NCBI GenBank assembly: GCA_017648235.1
Contig: JAGCIZ010000120.1
Location: 1-19,189, forward strand
Reading direction: 5' to 3'
DNA length: 19,189 bases
Source of the DNA: Paludibacteraceae bacterium
GTDB lineage: Bacteria > Bacteroidota > Bacteroidia > Bacteroidales > Paludibacteraceae
The translations under genes were made by a program, and so were the position numbers. The first letter of the stretch is position 1, and the number at the start of each line of letters is the position of its first letter. Of this stretch, positions 1 to 7,127 are shown one piece after another. Below the pieces are notes generated by a model that was given only the letters and a program-made list of their open reading frames with translations, searched no databases and was not told the origin of the DNA.

Positions 1-2
1 AT

Positions 3-1109
3 CCAAAAAACACGTTGGCTCGCAAAGCATCGCTCGAAATTGGTATGCTCTACTTCAACATTGGAGAAACAGAAAAAGCTAAACAGGCATATAAGCAAGT
101 AATAGCAAAATACAAAGGTAGTGACGAGGCGCGTTCCGCTTTTGAAAGTCTAGAAGCATTGCACGTTGAAACAAATGATGTGCCTGCATTTTTAGAATAT
201 TGCAAAACCCTTGGAAAAAGTTATGCTACTTCAGTCTCTAACGACAAAGGCGACTCATTAAGTTTCATTGCAGCAGAACGTGTTTACGCAAAAGAAGATT
301 ATTCAAATGCCATAACCACTTTGAAACAATATCTGCAACAATATTGCGTTTCAAATACATCGAAGAACTGCATTACAGCACGTTACTATTTGGCAAGTTC
401 ATATTACAATTTAGAAAAATTTGACGAGGCTCTAAAAGAATACAAAGATGTGGCCTCAATAGATGGAAACAAATACGTTGAAGAGTCGCTTATTCGTGCA
501 GCTGAAATCACTTATAATAAAAAACAATACAAGACTTCACAAGATTTCTTTAGGAAATTACTTGATGCTGCTAGTAATGTTGAAAACAGAAATATTGCTA
601 GGCTAGGAGTACTTCGTTGTAGCCATTTCCAAAATGATTATCAAACGACCATTAGTATTGCGAATGAAATTCTTTTGGGAGATGTTACTAGCGAAGAACT
701 TGAAGGAGAAGCTCGCTACAATAGAGCAAAAGCATACATTGCTACAAATCAAACAAAAGAAGCTGAAGAGGATTTGAGATTTTTATCAAAAGATTTGATG
801 CATGAAATGGGATCAGAAGCAAAATATTTATTAGCACAATATCTTTTTGATGTAAAAAATTTAGATGAATCTGAAAATGAGATTTTTGACTTTATCGAAA
901 AAAATACTCCTTATCAATTCTGGTTGGCACGTTGCTTTGTTCTGCTTGCTGATATTTATGTAGAAAAAGGTGATGATTTTCAAGCAAAACAATACTTGCT
1001 AAGCTTAAGAGACAACTATAAAGTTCAAGACGATATTCAAAATCTAATTGCAGACCGATTAGAAAAAATTGAAAAAAGAGAAAAACAAAACACTGAAAAC
1101 GAAAAATAA
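3..1109 (+). CDS. TPR-repeat protein, C-terminal part (5' end outside window)
   Basis: The frame is open to the left edge of the window (the codons before the TTG at 15 are also sense), so this is the C-terminal part of a larger protein and the TTG at 15 need not be a start. The visible ~369 residues are a run of degenerate tetratricopeptide repeats: helix pairs with the A/G/Y spacing of TPRs, for example around ARYYLASSYYNLEKFDEALK and ARYNRAKAYIATNQTKEAEE. The end is highly charged (Lys/Glu-rich). TPR arrays act as protein-binding scaffolds. The outer-membrane barrel gene starts 8 nt after the stop, so the two are probably co-transcribed and the TPR protein may act in the periplasm or envelope with that barrel; this is inference. 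No catalytic motif is visible. The TPR fold call is firm, the function unknown. Confidence 0.8.
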   Translation, partial: PKNTLARKASLEIGMLYFNIGETEKAKQAYKQVIAKYKGSDEARSAFESLEALHVETNDVPAFLEYCKTLGKSYATSVSNDKGDSLSFIAAERVYAKEDYSNAITTLKQYLQQYCVSNTSKNCITARYYLASSYYNLEKFDEALKEYKDVASIDGNKYVEESLIRAAEITYNKKQYKTSQDFFRKLLDAASNVENRNIARLGVLRCSHFQNDYQTTISIANEILLGDVTSEELEGEARYNRAKAYIATNQTKEAEEDLRFLSKDLMHEMGSEAKYLLAQYLFDVKNLDESENEIFDFIEKNTPYQFWLARCFVLLADIYVEKGDDFQAKQYLLSLRDNYKVQDDIQNLIADRLEKIEKREKQNTENEK

Positions 1110-1117
1110 CTACAACA

Positions 1118-2899
1118 ATGAGAATAAGAATTCCTTTAATAGCCGCTTTAGTTTTATGCCATTTGGCAATTTTCGCTCAAACGGAAAATGACTCTGTTGT
1201 ACACAGAAACATAACGATTGAACGAGAGTACAATCCTGTAATAATGGATGCAAAGAAAGTAAACCAGAGCCTTTCAATTTCAGAACCTAATGTAGAAAAA
1301 AGCAAGATTGAATACTCAGAATACTCTGCTCCGCTCACGCTAACTTCACCTTCTGCTGTGCTTCCTCAGGCCCCTCTTACCGCTATGGCACGAGACAACT
1401 ACAAAAATGGTCATGCAAAACTTGCAATTGGATTACCATTGAAATGGGACGTGGAATTTGCCTATCCACTACTTAACAAAAAAAATAGTAAACTAGACTT
1501 TGATTTTAGGAATAATGGATTAGTTTGGGATTGGGGAAAAGGAAATCAAACCGACACTACAAAAAACTCAACTTCCACTTTGAGTAACAAAAAATACATT
1601 GAAACAGACATAAATCTAAACTTCAACCATTACTTTAATAACGCTAATTTTTATATTGATTTAGGTTATCGTAATAAAACTTTTAATCGTTACGGAACAA
1701 CCCAAATCTTTGATTCATTATCATTTAATCATTTGAATAGCGCAACTTTAGGAAAAGAGTTGATAAAAAAAGAAGAGAACCTAAATACCGTTTTAACAAA
1801 AATAGGTTGTCGATCAATGCCAACAAACAATTTCAAATATGACGCCAACATCAATTATGAGCTTTTCTTTATGCCAGAAGGTTATTCCGAACATCAGTTT
1901 GGAATAAACACGATGTTTGACTTCATACTTAAAAACAAGGATTATCGTATTGCTTTTGATTTTGGAATGAATAATTTGCTGTACGGGAAAATGAAGAATG
2001 GCATCGAGAACCTACCAAAGTATTCTTCAACAATACATTTCTCTCCCCGTTTTTTGATGACAAAAAAGCAACTACTCCTTCGTGCAGGAATAAAAACTGC
2101 CTTTGCAATAAAAAGAGAACATACTCAAGTTGCTAATATTTCTCCCGATGTAGAAATAGAATATTTCATCAATCCTAAGATGGTGTCTGTTTATGCCGGT
2201 GTTGGAGGTGATTTTGAACTTAATTCGTTGCGTGAAATTTACAACCAGAATTGCTTTGCAAACGAAGCAGAAATGCTCCCAGACACTTACACTCCCGCTG
2301 ATTTTTATGCAGGAGTAAAAGTTAAACCTATCACATTTTTCTTCGTTGATGCGTATGTTCATTATAAAATAATTAAGAATCAACACTTCTTTACGAATCA
2401 AACCTATGCATTAGAAAATGACCCTTCTGATTTGCGTTTTTCTAATAGTTTTGTCTCACAATTCTACGACACGGATTTACTTAAAGTTGGGTTGAATCTA
2501 AATTATAATTATAAAGAAAAATTTAGTGCAACAATAAAAGGTCAATACAATGGTTGGTACTTAAAAGGAGAAGCCAAAACTAACGGAGAAAAAGCATGGC
2601 AACGTCCAACTTGGGAACTCAACATTGGTGGAGACTATAATATTACACCAGATATTAGAGTTGCTGCAAGCTATTATCTTGCCACCGGACGCTATGCTAA
2701 AATGCCAAATGGAAGTGCTCTAAAAATGCGTAATATCCACGACATAAACCTATCAGCTTCTTACTCCTATAGCAGTTGGCTTTCGGCCTATTTGCAATTA
2801 AATAATGTACTTGGACTTGCTCCAAAACTACGTTATCAAAATTGGTATGGCTATGATGTAGTTGGGTCTGTTATGGCAGGTGTAGTCTTCTCGTTTTAA
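1118..2899 (+). CDS. Outer-membrane beta-barrel protein (Bacteroidota, TonB-receptor-like, function unknown)
   Basis: A 593-residue protein. Residues 1-20 form a signal peptide (basic MRIR, then a hydrophobic core) with likely cleavage before Gln21 (IFA|Q), typical of Bacteroidota exported proteins. Just after it is a short segment, residues ~31-45 (ITIEREYNPVIMDAKK), that I recall from a group of Bacteroidales barrel proteins annotated as TonB-dependent receptor-like. From ~100 onward the sequence alternates polar and aromatic/hydrophobic residues in beta-strand fashion, with many Tyr/Asn/Phe, and it ends in Phe (VVFSF), the usual outer-membrane insertion signature. I see no clear plug domain, so it is not a full TonB-dependent transporter. 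It sits 8 nt after the TPR gene, and its TAA overlaps the next ATG (TAATG), which suggests translational coupling. Localisation is fairly secure, substrate and role unknown. Confidence 0.75.
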   Translation: MRIRIPLIAALVLCHLAIFAQTENDSVVHRNITIEREYNPVIMDAKKVNQSLSISEPNVEKSKIEYSEYSAPLTLTSPSAVLPQAPLTAMARDNYKNGHAKLAIGLPLKWDVEFAYPLLNKKNSKLDFDFRNNGLVWDWGKGNQTDTTKNSTSTLSNKKYIETDINLNFNHYFNNANFYIDLGYRNKTFNRYGTTQIFDSLSFNHLNSATLGKELIKKEENLNTVLTKIGCRSMPTNNFKYDANINYELFFMPEGYSEHQFGINTMFDFILKNKDYRIAFDFGMNNLLYGKMKNGIENLPKYSSTIHFSPRFLMTKKQLLLRAGIKTAFAIKREHTQVANISPDVEIEYFINPKMVSVYAGVGGDFELNSLREIYNQNCFANEAEMLPDTYTPADFYAGVKVKPITFFFVDAYVHYKIIKNQHFFTNQTYALENDPSDLRFSNSFVSQFYDTDLLKVGLNLNYNYKEKFSATIKGQYNGWYLKGEAKTNGEKAWQRPTWELNIGGDYNITPDIRVAASYYLATGRYAKMPNGSALKMRNIHDINLSASYSYSSWLSAYLQLNNVLGLAPKLRYQNWYGYDVVGSVMAGVVFSF

Positions 2900-3477
2900 T
2901 GCTAAAGAATTTTGAAGATATTCATTCTCACAGATTTTTAGGAGAAAAGACCATCCGCAATGTTTTTCCTAAAGATACTGAGAAATTTATTAAACAATAC
3001 CCACATCAACCCATTTCAATTGGTATTCATCCTTGGTTTGTATCAAATGATTGGGAAAAAGATTTTCTTTTAATAGAAAAATATGCACAAAGCAACCAAG
3101 TGGTTGCTATTGGAGAAACTGGTTTGGATAAAAAATGTAAGATAAGTTTTGAACTTCAGCAGCACGTCTTCAAACATCACATCTTACTTTCAGAGAAGTT
3201 TCATAAACCACTTATTTTACACATTGTCTCAGCATACGATGAATTATTGCATTACAAAAAAATATATAAACCAAGGCAACAGTGGATTATTCATGGTTTT
3301 AGAGGGAATGAAATGTTGGCGAAACAACTTATTAGCAATAATATTCACATCTCTTTAGGAGAACACTACAACAAAAAAACTCTTGACCTTTTAAAACAGC
3401 ACTCCTTTTTTACAGAAACAGACGAAAGTCTATTCTCAATAAAAGAGATAAAAGAAAAAATGAATATTAAAGAGTAA
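2899..3477 (+). CDS. TatD-family metal-dependent hydrolase (short form)
   Basis: A 192-residue protein with the metal-binding pattern of the TatD/amidohydrolase superfamily: DIHSH near the N-terminus (His9, His11), GIHPW (His44), IGETGLD (Glu73, Asp77), His108, HGFRG (His132) and TETDES (Asp175). TatD enzymes are two-metal phosphodiesterases/DNases with a TIM-barrel fold. All expected ligands are visible, so it should be active. It is shorter than the usual ~260 residues, mainly because the N-terminal half lacks loops; short versions are common in Bacteroidota. The start ATG overlaps the barrel gene's TAA by one base, indicating coupled translation. Its 3' end overlaps that of the convergent agmatine deiminase gene by 11 nt. 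The real substrate cannot be told from sequence. Confidence 0.85.
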   Translation: MLKNFEDIHSHRFLGEKTIRNVFPKDTEKFIKQYPHQPISIGIHPWFVSNDWEKDFLLIEKYAQSNQVVAIGETGLDKKCKISFELQQHVFKHHILLSEKFHKPLILHIVSAYDELLHYKKIYKPRQQWIIHGFRGNEMLAKQLISNNIHISLGEHYNKKTLDLLKQHSFFTETDESLFSIKEIKEKMNIKE

Positions 3478-4504
3478 TTTCTACCTCTTTAGGGAACTGC
3501 ATCGTTACACAATGCAAAGAACCGTGTTGTTTAATCAAAGCTCTGCAATCAACCATAACAATCTCCTTATCGGGAAATGCTTTTTGTAAAACCTCCCTTG
3601 CCCTCGCATCATTTTTCGGTTGATTATAGGACGGCATGAGTACTGCAGTATTCATAATCAAAAAATTGGCATAGGTAGCAGGAAGTCTTTCTCCTTCTTC
3701 TTCTATCTTATCTACCATTGGAAGTGGCAATAATTTATAGGGTTTCCCTTCTAAGGTACGGAACGACATCAACTGCTGTTCCATTTTTCTTAATTCATGA
3801 AAATGCGAGTCCTTCTCATCTTCACATTGCACATAAGCAATAGTGTCATACGAACAAAAGCGAGCCAACGTATCAATATGTCCATCAGTATCATCTCCCT
3901 CTAAATCTCCATAATCGAGCCATAAAACACGCTCTACGCAAAGAATCTTTTTGAGATAACATTCTATATCCAGCTTAGACATATCGTTTCTCTTTTCAGC
4001 CAATAAACACTTAGAGGTTGTCAGTAGTGTTCCTCTTCCATCACTTTCAACAGAACCTCCTTCAAGAACAAAATTCAAACAATTTACATATTCCCCACTC
4101 AAGACTTTAGAAGCAAAAAGCGAAATATTTATTTTATTATCCAAATCAGAAGAAAATTTTTTTCCCCAACCATTAAAACAAAAATCCAAGAGCAAAGGTT
4201 TACCTCCCTTTAAAAGCGTAATAAAAGCATGATCTCTAGCCCAAGTATCATTGGTCTCACATTCAAAAATTCTCACATTCTGCATATTTACACCAAACTC
4301 ACTAAGCAATTTTTCAACTTCGCTTTCATTTGGAGCAACAACTAAAAGAATTTCTCGAGAAGCTATTTGCTTAGCAATACGCAGAAAACAATCTTTTGCT
4401 TCTTCTATCATATATTCCCAATCTGTTTTCAGATGTGGAAACGTTATCATTACCCCAACTTGTTTGTGCCATTCGGCAGGAAAATATATTCTATTATCTA
4501 TCAT
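3467..4504 (-). CDS. aguA: Agmatine deiminase family protein
   Basis: A 345-residue member of the Porphyromonas-type peptidylarginine/agmatine deiminase family (guanidino-group-modifying fold). Visible active-site blocks: NDTWARD (85-91), LEGGSVESDGRG (147-158), DDTDGHID (His209, Asp211) and HGSLHC with the nucleophilic Cys332. No signal peptide or extra domain is present, so it is more likely cytoplasmic agmatine deiminase (agmatine to N-carbamoylputrescine plus ammonia) than a secreted peptidylarginine deiminase. The usual partner, N-carbamoylputrescine amidase (aguB), is not in the window. The ATG lies 11 nt inside the 3' end of the upstream TtcA-like gene, so the two are translationally linked. 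The 3' end overlaps the convergent TatD gene. Family assignment is strong, the exact substrate less certain. Confidence 0.88.
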   Translation of the reverse strand: MIDNRIYFPAEWHKQVGVMITFPHLKTDWEYMIEEAKDCFLRIAKQIASREILLVVAPNESEVEKLLSEFGVNMQNVRIFECETNDTWARDHAFITLLKGGKPLLLDFCFNGWGKKFSSDLDNKINISLFASKVLSGEYVNCLNFVLEGGSVESDGRGTLLTTSKCLLAEKRNDMSKLDIECYLKKILCVERVLWLDYGDLEGDDTDGHIDTLARFCSYDTIAYVQCEDEKDSHFHELRKMEQQLMSFRTLEGKPYKLLPLPMVDKIEEEGERLPATYANFLIMNTAVLMPSYNQPKNDARAREVLQKAFPDKEIVMVDCRALIKQHGSLHCVTMQFPKEVEITL

Positions 4505-5255
4505 TTTTTACTTTTTTTGGTAAATATTCATCTTGTACATTCATCATCGACCTCCATATATTTTTTCGAGCAATAGGAGAAATATTATCAAAAGTCTTTA
4601 GAAGTTTTTTTATATCATTTCGCTTTGTTTCCTTCTCAAATGGACACTTTTTAACTTGTTTCTTGTATTTCCTTATCCTACTCATCAGTTTCAGATCATC
4701 TTCCTCAAGCAAACAAAGCGGTCTAATAATAGACATATCAAACTTATTCATTTCTAATTTAGGAGGCATTGTTCCTATATTCCCTTGAAACAACATGTTC
4801 AAAAAAAATGTTTCCAACATATCATCTTGATGATGTCCAAGAGCAATCTTATTACAATTAAGTTTCTTTGCTGTCTCAAAAAGAGCTTTGCGCCTGCTCC
4901 AAGAACAAAAGAAACATGGAGTCTTTTCATCTTTTTTTTCAATCCCAGAAGGAGAAAAACTCATATTTACCTCCTCAAATTCAACACCATGTTTTTTACA
5001 AAAAGAACGCAAATAGTCAATATCAGACTCGTAAGGAATATTAGTCAAATTGATATGAGCAACAACCAAAGAAAAACGAGGACAAAAAATTTTTTGCTGG
5101 GCAGATAATATCTCTGTCAATGCCAAAGAATCTTTTCCTCCTGAAAGTCCAATAAGAATCTTATCTCCATCTTCTATCAAGCCAAAATCAAAAATAGCTT
5201 TTTTGACTTTTTGAGTGATTCTATAAATTATCTTCTCTGACTCTTTTTTATCCAT
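4494..5255 (-). CDS. ttcA: TtcA-type tRNA 2-thiocytidine synthetase (PP-loop ATPase)
   Basis: A 253-residue protein with the N-type ATP pyrophosphatase PP-loop SGGKDS (38-43) and the TtcA-like signature GHHQDDMLETFFLNMLFQG (140-158) followed by MPPKL. Three cysteines match the positions that hold the iron-sulfur cluster in E. coli TtcA: CFFC (Cys114, Cys117) and Cys204. TtcA thiolates cytidine 32 of certain tRNAs using ATP and a sulfur donor. The protein is shorter than E. coli TtcA (~311 residues), mainly at the N-terminus. It starts 3 nt after the DUF721 gene stop and overlaps the agmatine deiminase start, so it is the middle gene of a three-gene unit. An alternative is a TtcA-like paralogue acting on another tRNA position (TtuA/NcsA-like), but those have additional zinc fingers not seen here. 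Confidence 0.85.
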   Translation of the reverse strand: MDKKESEKIIYRITQKVKKAIFDFGLIEDGDKILIGLSGGKDSLALTEILSAQQKIFCPRFSLVVAHINLTNIPYESDIDYLRSFCKKHGVEFEEVNMSFSPSGIEKKDEKTPCFFCSWSRRKALFETAKKLNCNKIALGHHQDDMLETFFLNMLFQGNIGTMPPKLEMNKFDMSIIRPLCLLEEDDLKLMSRIRKYKKQVKKCPFEKETKRNDIKKLLKTFDNISPIARKNIWRSMMNVQDEYLPKKVKNDR

Positions 5256-5258
5256 ATT

Positions 5259-5549
5259 TTATAAAAAAATCAATGTTCTTATAATATCCTGCTGAACTTC
5301 CTCATTCAACTTTTTAACAATTGATTCTCTTTGAACAAATAACTCATTCTTTATTACCGAGGAATTTATCTTAACGTATAAAACTCCTCTATTTACATAA
5401 ATTCTAGAAACAAAACTTCGTATAGTACTACCAAAATATTTATCCCAAGCTTGTAAGATATGCTGTTCTGAAAGTTTCCGAGAAGCCCCTATCTCTTCCA
5501 AGGCAGAAGGAAGTAATTCTTTTATTGACAATGTTTGTTTCTTTCTCAT
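5259..5549 (-). CDS. DUF721 / DciA-like protein
   Basis: A 96-residue protein matching the DUF721 family: an N-terminal helix with the ELLPSALEEIG pattern, a central W in QAWDKYFGSTI (residues ~33-43), then a KH-like alpha/beta section (GVLYVKINSSVIKNEL). DUF721 includes DciA, the loader/operator of the replicative helicase DnaB in bacteria without DnaC, and in Bacteroidota short forms like this one are standard. It starts ~20 nt past the terminator of the preceding barrel gene and lies 3 nt before the ttcA ATG, so it heads a DUF721-ttcA-aguA unit. I see no clear promoter element in the short gap. Family call is good; the DciA function is inferred from the family. Confidence 0.78.
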   Translation of the reverse strand: MRKKQTLSIKELLPSALEEIGASRKLSEQHILQAWDKYFGSTIRSFVSRIYVNRGVLYVKINSSVIKNELFVQRESIVKKLNEEVQQDIIRTLIFL

Positions 5550-5569
5550 AAAAGTATTTCGATAAAAAA

Positions 5570-5595
5570 AGCTACTCTAAAAGTAGCTTTTTTTT
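5570..5595 (-). terminator. Intrinsic terminator after the outer-membrane barrel gene
   Basis: A perfect 6-bp stem (5571-5576 with 5582-5587, GCTACT/AGTAGC) has a 5-nt loop and is flanked by 7 A on one side and 8 T on the other. It works in either direction by structure. On the minus strand it begins ~10 nt after the stop of the barrel gene at 5605, and the T-tract (complement of 5564-5570) ends ~14 nt before the DUF721 ATG. It separates the barrel gene from the DUF721-ttcA-aguA unit. Confidence 0.85.
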
Positions 5596-5604
5596 AGTGT
5601 CTGA

Positions 5605-6528
5605 TTAGAACCAATATCCACTCGAGGCTCTATATTTCTTAAATTTACGGACTCCTAAACTAGAGTTACAAACATAACAATTTTTATTTAACACCAGTCC
5701 AACAGAGAAATTAACAGATGAATACATATCAGGATACCAAGACCCTACAGGGTTCAATCCATCCAAATAGTCACTAATTGCTATCCTAATTGTATAATCA
5801 AAACCCAATAGTAAACGGTTTTTCACAGACCACAAAGCTCCAAAAGATATAGGAAAAGATGGAACTAAAAGATACTTTTTATCACCCGATTGTTTAAACC
5901 AAAACTCTTTATGAGCACTCAAGTAGTCCTTATTTGACTGATCCAAAATAATCGGAGCATTTGGATCTTCTTTTTTTGAAACTACCCTCTCCCCTCCATG
6001 ATTAGTATTCCAGGTATCCACAAACTCTTGTTTTGTTATACCTGGTTTAGGCATTGAAGTTTTCCCCTCCTCATTTGACTGAGTAAGTGTGGGCAATATA
6101 CTTGCCAAACCTCCAATACCAGCAGACAAATACAAATCAGGCATACCTGAATTATTTCCTTTTGTCCCTCTTTTTAAAATATAGAACTTAGCAGAAACAG
6201 CGGCATCAACCAAATGAGTAGAAACCTCCCAGCCTCGATGAGGGCGCCAATTTCCATCCTTTTCTCCATAAAAGCCATAAGTGGCACTCAACTGCACACC
6301 CCATCTCTCGTGAAAACGATATGAATAATTAAACCCTACGGCAATTCTTGGATTATAAAACTGAAAAACACCATCACGTCCTAAGTCCGAACTAAAAAAT
6401 CCAGGGCCGATATTTAACTGTCCAAAATGTTCTCCCTTCAATTTTTGAACTTGCGCATGTGACAATGAAGAGAAGCAAAAAAAGGCAAGGAATAAACCAA
6501 AAGCTAATTTATACTGAAATTTCCCCAT
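5605..6528 (-). CDS. Outer-membrane beta-barrel protein, function unknown
   Basis: A 307-residue protein. Residues 1-25 are a signal peptide (MGKFQYK basic start, LAFGLFLAFFCF core, cleavage SHA|Q). The mature part has amphipathic strands with many Tyr/Gly/Phe and repeated barrel-like turns (IAVGFNYSYRFHERWGVQLSATY; FGALWSVKNRLLLGFDYTIR; YSSVNFSVGLVL) and ends in SGYWF, a C-terminal aromatic. A long polar stretch around residues 145-210 probably forms an extracellular loop. Its size and the SDYLDG segment near the end resemble the DUF6089-like barrels of Bacteroidota, but I am not sure of the family. Two cysteines close together near the C-terminus (NCYVCN) could form a disulfide. It is a single-gene unit: promoter element upstream, terminators on both sides. 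Confidence 0.72.
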   Translation of the reverse strand: MGKFQYKLAFGLFLAFFCFSSLSHAQVQKLKGEHFGQLNIGPGFFSSDLGRDGVFQFYNPRIAVGFNYSYRFHERWGVQLSATYGFYGEKDGNWRPHRGWEVSTHLVDAAVSAKFYILKRGTKGNNSGMPDLYLSAGIGGLASILPTLTQSNEEGKTSMPKPGITKQEFVDTWNTNHGGERVVSKKEDPNAPIILDQSNKDYLSAHKEFWFKQSGDKKYLLVPSFPISFGALWSVKNRLLLGFDYTIRIAISDYLDGLNPVGSWYPDMYSSVNFSVGLVLNKNCYVCNSSLGVRKFKKYRASSGYWF

Positions 6529-6547
6529 AGAATTTACATAAACTCCG

Positions 6548-6555
6548 CAAATTTA
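6548..6555 (-). promoter_or_regulatory. Bacteroidota -7 promoter element (TAAATTTG)
   Basis: The minus strand reads TAAATTTG, an exact match to the Bacteroidota sigma-ABfr -7 consensus TAnnTTTG. It lies 19 nt upstream of the barrel-gene ATG (6526-6528) and just downstream of the rpoC terminator. The expected start point is near 6542, giving a short leader of about 13 nt. I do not see a good -33 TTTG at the usual ~19-20 nt spacing; the upstream DNA is an A/T-rich run. Confidence 0.5.
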
Positions 6556-6610
6556 TAATTTTTTTTTATATTATATTAATATTAAACTTAATTATTTCAG
6601 GAAAACATGT

Positions 6611-6650
6611 AAAAAGAAAAAAAGGGGGACATAAAGTCTCCCTTTTTTTT
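6611..6650 (-). terminator. Terminator at the end of the rpoB-rpoC transcript
   Basis: A hairpin of two 7-nt arms (6624-6630 and 6636-6642) with a 5-nt loop sits in an A-tract/T-tract frame, starting about 22 nt after the stop of the rpoC C-terminal frame. As minus-strand RNA the stem has one A-C mismatch, while as plus-strand RNA the same position is a G-U wobble, so the stem is slightly better in the plus direction. The U-run downstream on the minus strand (complement of 6611-6623) and the position support termination of the long rpo transcript. Confidence 0.75.
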
Positions 6651-6671
6651 CTTTCTATTAGAATTTTTATT

Positions 6672-7103
6672 TTAATCTTCTTTCTCGGAAGCTAAAACCT
6701 TTTCGTAATCCTCTCTAGAACAAACGATTTTTCTATTAAAATCCTTCATACCAGTTCCAGCAGGGATTAGTTTACCGCAAATTACATTTTCTTTCATACC
6801 AGAAAGAGTATCTGTTTTTGCACTAATAGCTGCTTCGTTCAACACTTTTGTTGTTTCTTGGAAAGAAGCTGCAGACATGAAGCTTGTTGTTTGCAACGCT
6901 GCCTTAGTAATACCTTGTAATACTTGGCTTGAAATTGCAGGATTTGCATCTCGAACTTCAACTAGACGTAAGTCCTTACGCTTCAACATACTATTTTCAT
7001 CACGCAATTTTCTTACTGTTACAATTTGACCTGGTTGTAGGTTTTCTGAATCCCCTGCATCAACAACAACTTTTTTACCCCATATTCGGTCGTTTTCCTC
7101 CAT
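6672..7103 (-). CDS. rpoC: RNA polymerase beta' subunit, C-terminal fragment (downstream of in-frame TAA)
   Basis: 143 residues from the first Met after the stop that interrupts rpoC. It is in the same frame as the 1268-codon part and separated from it by TAA plus eight sense codons. It contains the conserved end of beta': GITKAAL (64-70), SFMSAASFQETTKVL (74-88), GMKENVICG (102-110) and LIPAGTG (112-118). By alignment with E. coli from memory, this includes switch 1 at the clamp hinge and the C-terminal region that contacts omega, both essential. All conserved blocks are intact, with no sign of decay. The Met is an internal Met (FMEEND) in related full-length proteins, so it is not a newly made start. 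No Shine-Dalgarno precedes it, though Bacteroidota often lack one. It could be made by reinitiation 24 nt after the stop, by readthrough, or (if the TAA is an error) as part of one polypeptide. Confidence 0.9.
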   Translation of the reverse strand: MEENDRIWGKKVVVDAGDSENLQPGQIVTVRKLRDENSMLKRKDLRLVEVRDANPAISSQVLQGITKAALQTTSFMSAASFQETTKVLNEAAISAKTDTLSGMKENVICGKLIPAGTGMKDFNRKIVCSREDYEKVLASEKED

Positions 7104-7127
7104 AAACTCGTTTTTGTTAACGATTTG

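Noticed and set aside
5550..5569. Promoter for the DUF721-ttcA-aguA unit
   Set aside because: The gap has no TAnnTTTG match. The nearest, TACTTTTA, lies inside the terminator stem and has a mismatch, so I do not call it.
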